45,930 nt of DNA from Sphingomonas sp. (GTDB lineage: Bacteria; Pseudomonadota; Alphaproteobacteria; Sphingomonadales; Sphingomonadaceae). The position numbers and the translations under genes were made by a program. Shown in pieces: positions 7,885 through 17,572 of the stretch. The stretch is taken from positions 1 to 45,930 of the forward strand of contig NZ_JAIEPC010000019.1 in the NCBI RefSeq assembly GCF_019749955.1, read 5' to 3'. The notes below the pieces were generated by a model. That model saw nothing but the letters and a program-made list of their open reading frames with translations. It had not been told where the DNA came from and made no database searches. Each line of letters starts with the position of its first letter. Within the stretch, counting starts at the first letter, position 1.

Positions 7885-9687
7885 TCAATAAACCCGCTTC
7901 TTCGGCTTGATATACTCAATGTCGTCGGTGAGCGTATAGTCGTGCACCGGGCGGTAATCGATCGCGACCTGGCCGCCTTCGCCGCCCCAGCCGTTGAAGG
8001 TTGCGATGGAGTGCTTCATCCAATTAGCGTCGTCGCGCTCGGGGTAATCTTCGTTCACATGCGCGCCGCGTGATTCCTGGCGGTTGGCGGCGGAATTGAC
8101 AGTCACCACCGCCTGCGCGAGCAGATTGTCGAGCTCGAGCGTTTCGACCAGATCGGTGTTCCAGATCATCGATCGGTCATTGACCTTCACATCGGCCAGC
8201 CCCGCATAGGTCGCGGCGATCTTGGTCTGGCCTTCGCTCAGCAGCGCATTGTCGCGGAACACCGCGCAATGCTTCTGCATCGTGCGCTGCATGTCGAGCC
8301 GCAGCACCGCCGTCGGCGTGCCACCGCTCGCGTGGCGGAACTTGTCGAGCCGGGTGAGCGACAGCTCTTCTGATCCCTTGGGCAGCGGGTTGTGCGGGGT
8401 GCCGGGCTTCAAGGTTTCCTTGATCCGCAGGCCGGTCGCGCGGCCGAACACCACGAGATCGATCAGCGAATTCGAGCCCAGGCGGTTGGCGCCGTGCACC
8501 GACACGCAGGCGGCTTCGCCGACCGCGAACAGGCCAGGGACGACGCTGTCGGGGTTGCCATCCTTCAGCCGGACGACCTCGCCGTGGAAGTTACACGGGA
8601 TACCGCCCATGTTGTAATGCACCGTCGGTGTCACCGGCAGCGGTTGCCGGGTCAGATCGACACCGGCGAAAATCTTGCCGGTTTCGGTAATGCCGGGCAG
8701 CCGCTCGGCGAGCACCTTGGGATCGATATGGTCGAGGTGGAGGAAGATATGGTCCTTTTCCTTGCCCACACCGCGCCCTTCGCGGATTTCGATTGCCATG
8801 CAGCGCGACACGACGTCGCGGCTGGCGAGATCCTTGGCGGAGGGGGCGTAACGCTCCATGAACCGCTCGCCTTCGCTGTTGGTGAGGTAACCGCCCTCGC
8901 CGCGCGCGCCCTCGGTAATCAGCACGCCCGCGCCGTAAATGCCGGTCGGGTGAAACTGGACGAATTCCATGTCCTGCAGCGGCAGGCCTGCGCGCAGCAC
9001 CATCCCGCCGCCGTCGCCGGTGCAGGTATGCGCCGACGTCGCCGAGAAATAGCAGCGGCCATAGCCACCGGTCGCCAGCACCGTCTGGTGGGCGCGGAAG
9101 CGGTGGATCGATCCGTCATCCATGCACAAAGCGATCACGCCCCGGCACACGCCGTCTTCCATGATCAGGTCGAGCGCGAAATATTCGATGTAGAAGTCGG
9201 CGTCATACTTCAGGCTCTGCTGGTAGAGCGCGTGGAGCATCGCGTGGCCGGTGCGGTCGGCAGCGGCGGCGGTGCGCTGCACCGGGGGGCCTTCGCCCAT
9301 ATTCTGCATATGGCCGCCGAACGGGCGCTGATAGATGGTGCCATCGTCGTTGCGGCTGAACGGCACGCCGGCATGTTCGAGTTCGTACACGGCGGCAGGC
9401 GCCTCGCGCACCATATATTCGATCGCGTCCTGATCGCCGAGCCAGTCCGAGCCCTTGACGGTATCGTACATGTGCCAGGTCCAGTGATCGGGCGAATTAT
9501 TACCGAGCGATGCGGCGATTCCGCCTTGCGCCGCGACGGTGTGGCTGCGGGTGGGAAACACCTTGGTGATGCACGCGGTCTTCAGCCCCGCTTCGGCAAT
9601 GCCCATCGTCGCGCGCAGGCCGCTGCCGCCCGCGCCAACCACCACCGCGTCATAGGTGTGATCGATGATCTTATAGGCGGCGGTCAT
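7885..9687 (-). CDS. sdhA: Succinate dehydrogenase flavoprotein subunit
   Basis: A 600-residue SdhA, full length for the family. It shows the FAD dinucleotide fold [12 protein letters not shown] (15-26), the histidine that carries covalent FAD in [10 protein letters not shown] (H49), and the substrate and catalytic arginine regions ([22 protein letters not shown]). The C-terminus [15 protein letters not shown] is also characteristic. It oxidises succinate to fumarate at the cytoplasmic face of the membrane. ATG overlaps the sdhD stop by 4 bases. sdhB does not follow directly; it is found 7.7 kb further on. Confidence 0.97.
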   Translation of the reverse strand: MTAAYKIIDHTYDAVVVGAGGSGLRATMGIAEAGLKTACITKVFPTRSHTVAAQGGIAASLGNNSPDHWTWHMYDTVKGSDWLGDQDAIEYMVREAPAAVYELEHAGVPFSRNDDGTIYQRPFGGHMQNMGEGPPVQRTAAAADRTGHAMLHALYQQSLKYDADFYIEYFALDLIMEDGVCRGVIALCMDDGSIHRFRAHQTVLATGGYGRCYFSATSAHTCTGDGGGMVLRAGLPLQDMEFVQFHPTGIYGAGVLITEGARGEGGYLTNSEGERFMERYAPSAKDLASRDVVSRCMAIEIREGRGVGKEKDHIFLHLDHIDPKVLAERLPGITETGKIFAGVDLTRQPLPVTPTVHYNMGGIPCNFHGEVVRLKDGNPDSVVPGLFAVGEAACVSVHGANRLGSNSLIDLVVFGRATGLRIKETLKPGTPHNPLPKGSEELSLTRLDKFRHASGGTPTAVLRLDMQRTMQKHCAVFRDNALLSEGQTKIAATYAGLADVKVNDRSMIWNTDLVETLELDNLLAQAVVTVNSAANRQESRGAHVNEDYPERDDANWMKHSIATFNGWGGEGGQVAIDYRPVHDYTLTDDIEYIKPKKRVY

Positions 9688-10073
9688 GCGAGCGGTGCTC
9701 CGGTGAAGGCGATTTTCAGGATCGAAAAGATCGCGGTCGCGCCTGCGCCGACCACGAAGAAATTGAGCAGCAGCAGCGCGGCGACGCGGGTGTGGTCGTG
9801 CAGATAATCCTCGATCAGCACCTGCAAGCCGAGCCGGAAGTGGTAGAAGACGCTCAGCACCAGCAGCGCCATCGGCACCGCCGCGACCGGCGCCGACAGC
9901 CAGCGGCGCATCGCTTCATAATCATGCCCCGGCAGCAGCGCGATCGACGCGAGCAGCCACGCCATCAGGATCAGGTTGGCGGCGGCGGTCAGCCGCTGGT
10001 GCCACCAATGATGCGCGCCGGCTTTTGATGAGCCGAGGCCGCGGACGCGGCCGAGTTCGGTACCATTGCCCAT
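9684..10073 (-). CDS. sdhD: Succinate dehydrogenase hydrophobic membrane anchor subunit D
   Basis: A 129-residue protein with three predicted membrane helices (about 27-47, 62-84 and 98-122). The second carries [17 protein letters not shown], the SdhD block with the haem-b histidine and the quinone-site Asp/Tyr. With SdhC it anchors SdhAB and forms the ubiquinone site. It starts one base after the sdhC stop and overlaps sdhA by 4 bases. Confidence 0.92.
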   Translation of the reverse strand: MGNGTELGRVRGLGSSKAGAHHWWHQRLTAAANLILMAWLLASIALLPGHDYEAMRRWLSAPVAAVPMALLVLSVFYHFRLGLQVLIEDYLHDHTRVAALLLLNFFVVGAGATAIFSILKIAFTGAPLA

Positions 10074-10074
10074 G

Positions 10075-10488
10075 TTATTTCCCCGCCAGCAGATAGGCCC
10101 AATAGGCCATAGTCAGGATGATCGAGAGCGCGAGCGTCGCCTGCGCGAAGAGCTTGTTGCTGCGCAGCTCATAACCGGCACCGGTATCGAGCATCAGATG
10201 CCGAATCCCGCTCATCATGTGCTGGAAAAAGGCGAAGGTCAGCCCGATGCCGAACAGATAGCCAAGCGGGGTCAGCGGCCCGCCGTCGAGCGTGAAGAGC
10301 TTCAGGAACCAGCCATAGCTCTCCTTGCCGCCCGCGACCGCCGCGATCCACCAGACGAACAGCAGCGATCCGACCAAGGCCATCCCGTCACCGGTCACCC
10401 GGTGCAGGATCGAGACCAGCATATGCGGCCCCCATTTCCAGATGCTGAGATGCGGCGACAGCGGGCGGGCGGGTCGGGGTGAAGCCAA
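10075..10488 (-). CDS. sdhC: Succinate dehydrogenase cytochrome b556 subunit C
   Basis: Three membrane helices and the SdhC signature: RPLSPHLSIWKWGPHM, SILHRVTGDG, and HMMSGIRHLMLDTG with the haem ligand region. The frame is open up to an ATG at 10590, but that would add a 34-residue tail foreign to the family. I chose TTG at 10488, because AAGGAA sits 6 bases upstream and the protein then begins a few residues before RPLSPHL, as usual. First gene of sdhCDA. Confidence 0.88.
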   Translation of the reverse strand: MASPRPARPLSPHLSIWKWGPHMLVSILHRVTGDGMALVGSLLFVWWIAAVAGGKESYGWFLKLFTLDGGPLTPLGYLFGIGLTFAFFQHMMSGIRHLMLDTGAGYELRSNKLFAQATLALSIILTMAYWAYLLAGK

Positions 10489-10519
10489 GGCTGGTTCCTT
10501 CGGGACGACTGTGGCGCTC

Positions 10520-10547
10520 CTATTACCCCCGACGCACGCCGATGCAA
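10520..10547 (-). promoter_or_regulatory. Candidate sigma-70-type promoter for sdhCDA
   Basis: On the minus strand TTGCAT (10547-10542) is followed after 16 bases by TAATAG (10525-10520). Transcription would begin about 25 bases before the proposed TTG start of sdhC, leaving room for its AAGGAA site. A small inverted repeat, TTGGTCTTAACCAA, at 10577-10590 just upstream could be an operator. Both are pattern matches only. Confidence 0.4.
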
Positions 10548-10655
10548 CCACGGCCTTGGTCTGCGTGCTCCCTAACTTGGTCTTAACCAAATCACCTTAC
10601 GCGTTCGGATGGGACCCCGAGTTATCCTAACGTCGACATCTGGAAGGAATGCCCT

Positions 10656-12014
10656 TTGAGCAACAATGATTTGCCCGTCATCGGAACCGTTGCAGCAGCG
10701 GTCGATTTGTCGGCGCGGCTCAGGGTGTTCGATTTCGACGGGTCGCTGGCGCAATCCAGCCGCGAAGCCTGGGCCGTGCTCGAACCCGAAGTGCGCGAAG
10801 CGTCGGGCGCTTATTGGCAGCAATGGATGCGCTGCTTTGCCAACGAACGCCAATGGGCGCCGATGGAAACGCAGAAAATGATCGATGTCGGCTGCGACTT
10901 CTTGCGCAACCGCTTCCTCGACACCGCCGGACGCGCCTGGATCGAATCAATCGAGCGATCAGTCGCCGCCGCTTATGTTGGCGGCGTGACGCCGATGGCA
11001 TTGCTGTCGATGATCAACGCCAGCGATCGCGCCGCGCTCGACATTTTGATGCGCCGCATCGACCGCACCGATCAACGCCTGCCTGCGATGATCGATACCT
11101 TGCTCCGCCTATCGGCGCTCGAAGGCGAAATCACCGTCGCGATCTACAACGCCTATCGCGATCACAGCGCACAGGTCGCGCGTGACCGGCTCGCCGCCGA
11201 ATTCCGCGAAGGCATTGCCAAGATGGTCGAGAGCGTCAGCCAGGAAGGGAGCGCCTTGCGCACCCAGGCCAGCCGCACGTCAAGTTCGACGCGCGGCATG
11301 CTCGGCAAGACCAGCGAAGTCGCGGCTGCGGCCGAACAATCCGCCGTCGCGATGCGCGAAGCCGCCCAAACCGCCGCCGGACTGATCCGCGCGATTGAAG
11401 ACGCCCGCAGCGAAGTCGAGGCCGCCGCCGAAATCGCCACCCGCGCCGCGAGCCAGGCGGGTGCCGCCGTCGGCATGTCCGAAACGCTCAGCGATCACGC
11501 CAAGTCGATCGAATCGATCCTCGGCCTGATCCGCGACATTGCAGGGCAAACCAATTTGCTCGCGCTCAACGCGACGATCGAGGCGGCACGCGCAGGCGAC
11601 GCCGGACGCGGCTTCGCGGTCGTGGCGCAGGAAGTGAAGAGCCTCGCCAACCAGACCGCCCGCGCCACCGACGACATCGCTGCCAAAATCGCCGCGATCC
11701 AGTCGGCGACGCGCTCGACCGTCGAGACCAATGCGTCGATCCGCTCGACCGTTGCCGAAGTCCAGCTATCGGCGGAAAAAATCCGCTCGGCGATGGAAAT
11801 GCAGGCGCAGACGGTGACCGCGATCACCGCAAGCGTCGACGAAACCGCGCTTGCTGCCGATTCGATGTCGAACACGATCGCTGCGATCCGCGAAGACACC
11901 GAAAGCGTCGCGAGCGATATCGACCGCGTTGGCCAAGGCTTTGACGCTTTCGACTCGCGGCTCGGCACGCTCAAGACGACGGCGGGCGACTTCATCTCCA
12001 AAGTGGCGGCATAA
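10656..12014 (+). CDS. Soluble methyl-accepting chemotaxis-like protein with degenerate globin-like sensor (copy 1)
   Basis: A 452-residue protein without membrane helices. Residues about 20-180 look like the sensor of globin-coupled chemoreceptors ([10 protein letters not shown], helices, then [11 protein letters not shown]). Residues about 190-452 are the signalling coiled coil, with the conserved hairpin tip [18 protein letters not shown] and [17 protein letters not shown] that contacts CheA/CheW. Where family members have the proximal haem histidine (H-x-x-I-G-L-x-P), this protein has Ala106, and no histidine occurs before residue 170. Haem binding is therefore doubtful. Start is TTG with GGAAGGA 8 bases upstream. 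The paralogue follows 2 bases after the stop, so the two are an operon. Confidence 0.8.
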   Translation: MSNNDLPVIGTVAAAVDLSARLRVFDFDGSLAQSSREAWAVLEPEVREASGAYWQQWMRCFANERQWAPMETQKMIDVGCDFLRNRFLDTAGRAWIESIERSVAAAYVGGVTPMALLSMINASDRAALDILMRRIDRTDQRLPAMIDTLLRLSALEGEITVAIYNAYRDHSAQVARDRLAAEFREGIAKMVESVSQEGSALRTQASRTSSSTRGMLGKTSEVAAAAEQSAVAMREAAQTAAGLIRAIEDARSEVEAAAEIATRAASQAGAAVGMSETLSDHAKSIESILGLIRDIAGQTNLLALNATIEAARAGDAGRGFAVVAQEVKSLANQTARATDDIAAKIAAIQSATRSTVETNASIRSTVAEVQLSAEKIRSAMEMQAQTVTAITASVDETALAADSMSNTIAAIREDTESVASDIDRVGQGFDAFDSRLGTLKTTAGDFISKVAA

Positions 12015-12016
12015 CC

Positions 12017-13381
12017 ATGATCGTTGTGGACCAATCTTCGTTCCAGCTCAAAGACCAACGGTCGGCCGTTGAGCGGTTGCGCTATTTTGATGCTGATGGC
12101 GCTATCCGCAGCCAACAGGCTGAACTGCATGCGATCCTTGCTCCCCATTTCGAAGCGCCTGCGCGCAACTTTTGGGCATTTCTGGCGCGCTGCCCCGACT
12201 GTAGCCAATTGACCCAGCTTCTGACGCCCGAAGTGGTGAACCGGCGCGTCGCGGCGGACATCGGGTATCTCAACGCCAAGTTCGGACGGACATTCGCCGA
12301 CGAATGGATCGTGCTGGCGTCGAGGCGTATGGCCGAGGCCGATGCCGTCGGCTTGACGCCAAATGTCGTGATTGCCGGGCTGACGATGCTCAACCACGAT
12401 TTGCTCGCCATCGTGCGCGCCGCCGTTGCCGGTGATCTTGATCGCTATGCCCGGCTTGCCGATGTGGTCCTGCGGTTGGCCACATTCGAGGCCAAGGTCG
12501 TGATGTCGTGGTGGGGCAATGCGCGGGCCGAAAACGCGCGTCAGGAGCGCCGCGAGCAATCCGAACGCTTCCGCGCGACGATGGCCGCCAGCGTCCAGCA
12601 GAGCGCCGCGCTGGGCGCCCAGCTGAAGGATCAAGCCAAGACCGTGTCCGCCTCCGCCCGCGGCATGCTCGATCAAACCAGCGAAGTCGCGATCGCCGCC
12701 GAGCAGTCGGCAACGGCGATGCGGCAGGCAGCGCAGACGGCAGGCGGCCTGATGCACGCGATCGAAACCGCGTGCGATGAAGTCGATGCGACCGGCGAAA
12801 TTGCCGCGCGCGCCTCCGATCAGGCCCGCGAGGCGATGGTCGCTTCGGCCGCCTTCAGCGATCACGCCAAGTCGATCGAATCGATCCTGGGTCTGATCCG
12901 CGACATTGCGGGGCAAACCAATTTGCTGGCTCTGAACGCCACGATTGAGGCCGCGCGCGCAGGTGATGCCGGACGGGGCTTCGCGGTCGTCGCGCAAGAA
13001 GTGAAGAGCCTCGCCAATCAGACCGCGCGGGCGACCGACGACATCGCGACCAAGATCGCCGCGATCCAGTCGGCCAGCCGGTCGACCGTCGACACCAATG
13101 CGCTGATCTTCAAGACCGTTGCCGAAGTCCGCGCCAGTGCCGAACGCATTCAGCAAGTAATCGGCGCGCAGGCCAAGACGGTGATGTCGATCACCGCCGC
13201 CGTCGATCAGACCGCGGTCGCCGCCGGTAATTCGGCGCGGACAATCGACGCGATCCGCAACGGCACCGAAAGCGTCGCCAACGAAATCGAGTGCGTCGGC
13301 CACGGCTTTGCGAAACTGCATCTCCAGCTCGACGAGCTCAGCGTAACGGCGGGGGACTTCATCGCCAAGATTGCCGACTGA
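12017..13381 (+). CDS. Soluble methyl-accepting chemotaxis-like protein with degenerate globin-like sensor (copy 2)
   Basis: A 454-residue tandem paralogue of the preceding gene with the same plan: sensor domain about 20-185 ([10 protein letters not shown] ... [11 protein letters not shown]) and cytoplasmic MCP signalling domain. The position matching the proximal haem histidine is Ala108; histidines occur elsewhere (38, 44, 127) but not in the motif. Sensor domains of the two copies are diverged, whereas the signalling core around the hairpin tip is almost residue-for-residue identical, so the copies may read different inputs into the same kinase array or form mixed dimers. No che genes are in the window. 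Confidence 0.8.
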   Translation: MIVVDQSSFQLKDQRSAVERLRYFDADGAIRSQQAELHAILAPHFEAPARNFWAFLARCPDCSQLTQLLTPEVVNRRVAADIGYLNAKFGRTFADEWIVLASRRMAEADAVGLTPNVVIAGLTMLNHDLLAIVRAAVAGDLDRYARLADVVLRLATFEAKVVMSWWGNARAENARQERREQSERFRATMAASVQQSAALGAQLKDQAKTVSASARGMLDQTSEVAIAAEQSATAMRQAAQTAGGLMHAIETACDEVDATGEIAARASDQAREAMVASAAFSDHAKSIESILGLIRDIAGQTNLLALNATIEAARAGDAGRGFAVVAQEVKSLANQTARATDDIATKIAAIQSASRSTVDTNALIFKTVAEVRASAERIQQVIGAQAKTVMSITAAVDQTAVAAGNSARTIDAIRNGTESVANEIECVGHGFAKLHLQLDELSVTAGDFIAKIAD

Positions 13382-13475
13382 ATTGACGCCCTGGCGGCGG
13401 GCAAAAGACGCGCATTAGCAATATCTTGGCGATTCTGCGCGATACGCTTGGCGCGACAACTTGCGGATGCAGCGC

Positions 13476-14165
13476 ATGACCTTTGGCAAACGAACGACTC
13501 CCTTCGGCGCAAGGCCGACGATACCGACGCCGCCACGCGATTCGGACGGCAAGCGCCGCATCTTCGGCGAGTCCATTTTTGCCGGCCCGCATGGCACGAT
13601 GCTGCGCGATATGGGCTTCGCGCTCGACGATCCGGCCAATGTCCTTCCTGACCCCGTCGACGTTGATCGTGCCGTGCAGGAATCGCTCAAGGAGCAGGAT
13701 CAGCTTCGCCGCGAGATCGAGGCCGAGCTGCTCGCGCGGCACGGCCATAATGCGATCCGCCCTTTCTTCATTCTCGCCGAACCCGTGTTCAACAGCGACT
13801 TGGGGCAGTGGCTGATCCGCGTGATGCGGCTGCGGCCTTATGACGCGTGGAACCTCGTCTATTTGCCGACCGATCGCGCGACGCAGCGGATCATGGGCGA
13901 TGTGCCGATGCACCCGCTCCAGTCGGTTGCGCCGATCGACGAGCTGATGGTCAAGCAGATCGGCCAGTTTCGCACGAAATGGGTCGAGGCGCGGCGCAAG
14001 GCCGAGGCGCATATCAACGAGGTCGGCGCGGACAAGGCGAGCCCGGTGATGGAAAAATTCGTCGCCTATAGCGATGCCATGCCGCAACAGATCATCGACC
14101 ATGTCACCAAGGTCAAACCCATGATCGTCGACCTGATCGCCGACGTCCAACGCCGCGCCGCTTGA
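13476..14165 (+). CDS. Hypothetical protein, about 229 aa
   Basis: Not recognised. The N-terminus is basic and proline-rich (MTFGKRTTPFGARPTIPTPP), possibly disordered. A charged helical segment follows (DRAVQESLKEQDQLRREIE, around residues 65-85) and then a mixed domain with AIRPFFILAEPVFNSDLGQW and aromatic residues. No signal peptide; one moderately hydrophobic stretch is too short for a clear membrane helix. Starts at 13461 (TTG), 13467 and 13476 (ATG) are all in frame; I chose 13476 without a strong ribosome site. It follows the chemoreceptor pair by about 95 bases on the same strand. Confidence 0.65.
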   Translation: MTFGKRTTPFGARPTIPTPPRDSDGKRRIFGESIFAGPHGTMLRDMGFALDDPANVLPDPVDVDRAVQESLKEQDQLRREIEAELLARHGHNAIRPFFILAEPVFNSDLGQWLIRVMRLRPYDAWNLVYLPTDRATQRIMGDVPMHPLQSVAPIDELMVKQIGQFRTKWVEARRKAEAHINEVGADKASPVMEKFVAYSDAMPQQIIDHVTKVKPMIVDLIADVQRRAA

Positions 14166-14223
14166 TCGTCGATCCGAGCGCGTCGACTTTACATCCGGGG
14201 CGTCTCCGCGCTTAAGTCGCGGT

Positions 14224-14922
14224 ATGATCCATGTTCTTCTGACCGGCAGCAGCCGTGGCATCGGGGCCGCCATCGCCGCCGCGCTTGATCGTCCCGATAT
14301 CCGGCTGATCGGCCACGGCACCGCGAGCGGCATTGCCGCGGATTTCGCCGATCCGGCAGCGCCCGCGCATCTCTGGGACGCTGCGCTCGATACGCTCGAC
14401 GGGCGCATCGACGTGCTGATCAACAATGCTGGGGTGTTCGAAGCCAATCCGATCGACCGCGACGATGCCGCTTGGGCTGCCGATTGGGCGCGCACGATGC
14501 AGATCAACCTGACCGCCTCGGCCGATCTGTGCCGCCGCGCGGTGCTGCACTGGCGCGGGCGCGAGTCGGGCGGGCGCATCGTCAACATCGCCAGCCGCGC
14601 CGCCTATCGCGGCGATTCGCCCGATCACTGGCATTATGCCGCCTCCAAGGCAGGCATGGTCGCAATGACCAAGTCGATCGCGCGCGGCTATGCCCGTGAC
14701 GGCATCTTGGCCTTCGCGATCTGCCCCGGTTTCACGATGACCGGCATGGCCGAGGATTATCTCGCGAGTCGCGGCGGCGACAAATTGCTCGCCGACATCC
14801 CGCTCGGTCGGGTCGCAGCGCCGGAAGAGGTCGCGGTCGCCGCGCGCTTTTGCGCGTTGGAGGCACCGCCGTCGATGACCGGCAGCGTGCTTGACGTGAA
14901 TGGAGCAAGCTATGTCCGCTAA
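14224..14922 (+). CDS. Short-chain dehydrogenase/reductase (SDR)
   Basis: A 232-residue classical SDR: nucleotide-binding TGSSRGIG (7-14), NNAG (67-70), and the catalytic Ser124, Tyr138 and Lys142 in IASRAAYRG and YAASK. PGFTMTGM and the C-terminal SMTGSVLDVNGA are also family features. It should reduce or oxidise a carbonyl/alcohol with NAD(P)H; the missing acidic residue after the second strand leaves cofactor choice open. Substrate unknown. Its 3' end overlaps the start of the next gene by 11 bases, so the two are probably co-transcribed with prmA. Confidence 0.88.
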   Translation: MIHVLLTGSSRGIGAAIAAALDRPDIRLIGHGTASGIAADFADPAAPAHLWDAALDTLDGRIDVLINNAGVFEANPIDRDDAAWAADWARTMQINLTASADLCRRAVLHWRGRESGGRIVNIASRAAYRGDSPDHWHYAASKAGMVAMTKSIARGYARDGILAFAICPGFTMTGMAEDYLASRGGDKLLADIPLGRVAAPEEVAVAARFCALEAPPSMTGSVLDVNGASYVR

Positions 14923-15568
14923 AGAACCCGTCGCCCAAAGCGCGTTTGCCAAATGGACCATCCGCCTGATGGCGGCAATCGGTGTGCTTGGCTGCGTGGC
15001 AGTCATAGCGATCGTCGTCATGATTTCCGGTAACTTTCGCCGACATGAGCCGACGGCGGTCGTGCAAGCTGGCGCAACCAAGCAGGTGTTCGAGATTGGC
15101 AGCGTCGAGAAAGTGCCGGGCACCTCGCTGATGAAAATCGCGATCTTTGCAACAAATGGTCAACGTTATGGTGGCAGCGCTTCCTACGATTCCGAGAAGG
15201 GCGATCTCCGCAACGTGCTGCTGCTCGATACCATTACGGGCAAGAGTCGGCGGCTGCTGCCGAACAATAGCCGCAGAATCGAGGCTTTCGATTTCCTTTC
15301 GGAAGATCGGGAAGATGCCACGGTCTGTTGCTATTATCTCTCCGTCGATCGGGCTGACAACACCCTTCACGAAGAAGTGATATTGGGCGTGCTCGCCACG
15401 GGCCAACAAGCAACCGTCTTACCCGAGGTCGACGGGTTCGATTCAGTTTCGATGCCCGATAAGGATCATGTCGCGCTGATCGTGCGCGATCGGCAGCGCC
15501 TCTCCATTCATTTTGTCGATTTGGCGACGCTCAAAGTGACCGCCACCCATCCGATTGCGATCAACTAA
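14912..15568 (+). CDS. Membrane-anchored hypothetical protein
   Basis: A 218-residue protein with one N-terminal membrane helix (about residues 18-40, RLMAAIGVLGCVAVIAIVVM) and a periplasmic body made of strand-like repeats (KQVFEIGSVEKVPGT, VLLLDTITGKSRRLLP, VIVRDRQRLS-like segments) that suggest a beta-propeller-like or beta-rich fold. I do not recognise a family. The start MSAKEP at 14912 is preferred over 14900 because GGAGC lies just upstream. Overlaps the SDR gene before it and prmA after it (TAATG), so it is translated as part of that cluster. Confidence 0.7.
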   Translation: MSAKEPVAQSAFAKWTIRLMAAIGVLGCVAVIAIVVMISGNFRRHEPTAVVQAGATKQVFEIGSVEKVPGTSLMKIAIFATNGQRYGGSASYDSEKGDLRNVLLLDTITGKSRRLLPNNSRRIEAFDFLSEDREDATVCCYYLSVDRADNTLHEEVILGVLATGQQATVLPEVDGFDSVSMPDKDHVALIVRDRQRLSIHFVDLATLKVTATHPIAIN

Positions 15569-16494
15569 TGCCCGCTAGCTGGAAGCTCTCCCTGCCGTGC
15601 ACGCGCGCGGAGGCCGAGGCGATCGATGCCGAGATGGCCGATCTGGGGATCGATCCGCCGCCGGTGCTGATGACAACCGAAGAAGTCGAGGACGATGCCG
15701 AGCGCTGGCGGCTCGATGCCTATTTCGAAGGCAAGCCCAGCGCGAAGGCAATCGCGGCCGTCCGCGCGCTGATCCCCTCTTCGGCCAAGGTCGCGGCCAA
15801 GCCGGTGCTGATCCCCGATGCCGACTGGATCGCGCTGAGCCAGGCCGATCTGACCCCGGTGCGCGCGGGACGGTTCTTCGTCCACACCAGCGCCTATGCC
15901 GATGCGGTGCCGCCCGATGTCCGCGCATATCGCATTGAAGCGAGCCGCGCGTTCGGCACCGGCCATCACGAAACGACGACCGGCTGCCTGATGATGCTCG
16001 ACGCGATCCGGCGCCGCGGCGTGCGGGTCGACAATCTGATCGATCTTGGCACCGGCACCGGGCTACTCGCCTTCGCCGCGCTGCATCTGTGGCCGCGCGC
16101 CTTTGCAGCCGCGACCGATATCGATCCTGTGTCGATCGAGGTCAGCGCCGAAAATGCCGTGATCAACGGCGTACCGACCGGGCTGGCCCGCGGTCGGCTC
16201 GCGCTGGGGGTCGCCAATGGTGTCGCGTCGCCGCTAGTGCTCGACCGTGCGCCCTATGATCTGGTGATTGCGAATATCCTCGCCGCGCCGTTGATCGAGA
16301 TGGCGGGCGATTTCACCGCGATTGCCGCCCCCGGCGCGCAGATTGTGCTCGCGGGATTGCTGACGCGGCAGGCCGACGCCGTCGCCGCAGCCTATCGCCG
16401 CCAGGGCTGCCGCGTCGCCGAGCGGTTGATCCTGGGCGACTGGACGATTCTGCGCTTGCGCAAGCGCCCCGATTTTCGCCTGCGCGGGCTATAG
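15568..16494 (+). CDS. prmA: Ribosomal protein L11 methyltransferase
   Basis: A 308-residue PrmA, which methylates lysines and the N-terminus of ribosomal protein L11 with S-adenosylmethionine. Visible family blocks are AFGTGHHETT (128-137), the SAM loop DLGTGTG (159-165), TDIDP for the acidic ribose contact, and the catalytic-site NILAAPL near residue 233. The N-terminal substrate-recognition domain (about 1-110) is somewhat divergent, as in other alphaproteobacteria. ATG overlaps the stop of the preceding gene by one base. Convergent with phhA. Confidence 0.92.
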   Translation: MPASWKLSLPCTRAEAEAIDAEMADLGIDPPPVLMTTEEVEDDAERWRLDAYFEGKPSAKAIAAVRALIPSSAKVAAKPVLIPDADWIALSQADLTPVRAGRFFVHTSAYADAVPPDVRAYRIEASRAFGTGHHETTTGCLMMLDAIRRRGVRVDNLIDLGTGTGLLAFAALHLWPRAFAAATDIDPVSIEVSAENAVINGVPTGLARGRLALGVANGVASPLVLDRAPYDLVIANILAAPLIEMAGDFTAIAAPGAQIVLAGLLTRQADAVAAAYRRQGCRVAERLILGDWTILRLRKRPDFRLRGL

Positions 16495-16533
16495 GAACGC
16501 GGCTCTGGCGATGCCGAGCGGTGGGAGCGCGGC

Positions 16534-17424
16534 TCAGACGAGCTTGGCTTGGGCGCGGGCGGCTGCATAGGCCTGTGTGCCAGCGGTGAAGACGCGATCG
16601 CCCTCGACGATTTCGGCGATGCGGATCGTGTCAGCCGCCTCAACCGCCGCATAAATGGGCGCGAAATCGGTTTCGACCGTCACCCGCAACAATTCGTCGA
16701 AGCTCGGAATCACGAAATAATTCTGCTGGAAATCGTCGATCCGGTACTCGGTGCGCATCACGCGTTCGAGGCCGAAGCCAATCCGGTTGGGGCTGGGATC
16801 GTCGAGCGCGAACACGCTTTCCGCCGCCGACGAGACGATACCCGAACCGTAGATGCGGAGCGCTCCCGCTTCCTCGACCAGCCCGAATTCGACCGTGTAC
16901 CAATAGAGTCGCGACAGATATTTGAGGTATTTCTCGCCACCAAGCCGCACCGCGCGCTGCCCGCCCCGCCCATAAGCCGCGAGATAATCGGCGAACACCG
17001 GATCGGCGAGCATCGGCACATGGCCGAACACGTCGTGAAACACATCGGGCTCTTCGAGATAATCGAGTTGATCGGCGCGCCGGATGAAATTGCCCGCGAC
17101 GAAGCGGCGATTGGCCATGTGATCGAAGAACACATCGTCGGGCACCAGGCCCGGCACCGCAACGACTTGCCACCCGGTCAGCTTCATCAGCCGTTCGGAA
17201 AGTTCCTCGAAATTGGGGATGCCCGCTTCGGAGAGTTTGAGCGCATCGAGCCCGGCGAGATAGGCTGAAGACGCGCGTCCCGGCAGCAACGCCACCTGCC
17301 GGGCATAGAGCGTGTCCCAGATCGCATGCGCATCCGCGCCATAGGCTTCCCACCCCTGCGGGATCGTCCAATCGGGACCTGAGCCCTCGGGCGGGCGAGT
17401 GAGCACATGCATATCGGTTGCCAT
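16534..17424 (-). CDS. phhA: Phenylalanine 4-monooxygenase
   Basis: A 296-residue monomeric-type bacterial phenylalanine hydroxylase, converting phenylalanine to tyrosine with tetrahydropterin and O2. The ferrous-iron facial triad is visible as H130 and H135 in FHDVFGHVPML and E179 in YWYTVEFGL. The pterin and substrate region (PGLVPDDVFFDHMANRRF) and SSAAESVFAL also match. No regulatory ACT domain is present, as expected for bacterial forms. No pterin-4a-carbinolamine dehydratase (phhB) lies next to it. Divergent from ndh with about 150 bases between starts. Confidence 0.95.
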   Translation of the reverse strand: MATDMHVLTRPPEGSGPDWTIPQGWEAYGADAHAIWDTLYARQVALLPGRASSAYLAGLDALKLSEAGIPNFEELSERLMKLTGWQVVAVPGLVPDDVFFDHMANRRFVAGNFIRRADQLDYLEEPDVFHDVFGHVPMLADPVFADYLAAYGRGGQRAVRLGGEKYLKYLSRLYWYTVEFGLVEEAGALRIYGSGIVSSAAESVFALDDPSPNRIGFGLERVMRTEYRIDDFQQNYFVIPSFDELLRVTVETDFAPIYAAVEAADTIRIAEIVEGDRVFTAGTQAYAAARAQAKLV

Positions 17425-17572
17425 GTCGCGATCCTATCATGCTTGTCCGCTGGGGAAAATGGCGACGGCCAAGAACGGGGCGGGCAATGGCCCATCGGTC
17501 GGCCCGCCCGCTTCTTGGTTGCACTGCACAAAACGCTGCCCACGCGCCCGACGATCTGTTATCGCCGCCGAC

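Noticed and set aside
8392..9807. Long plus-strand open frame opposite sdhA
   Set aside because: Shadow of sdhA, which is certain from its FAD and active-site motifs.
11495..13321. Long minus-strand open frame opposite the chemoreceptor pair
   Set aside because: Shadow of the repetitive MCP coding sequence; arginine- and glycine-rich with no family pattern.
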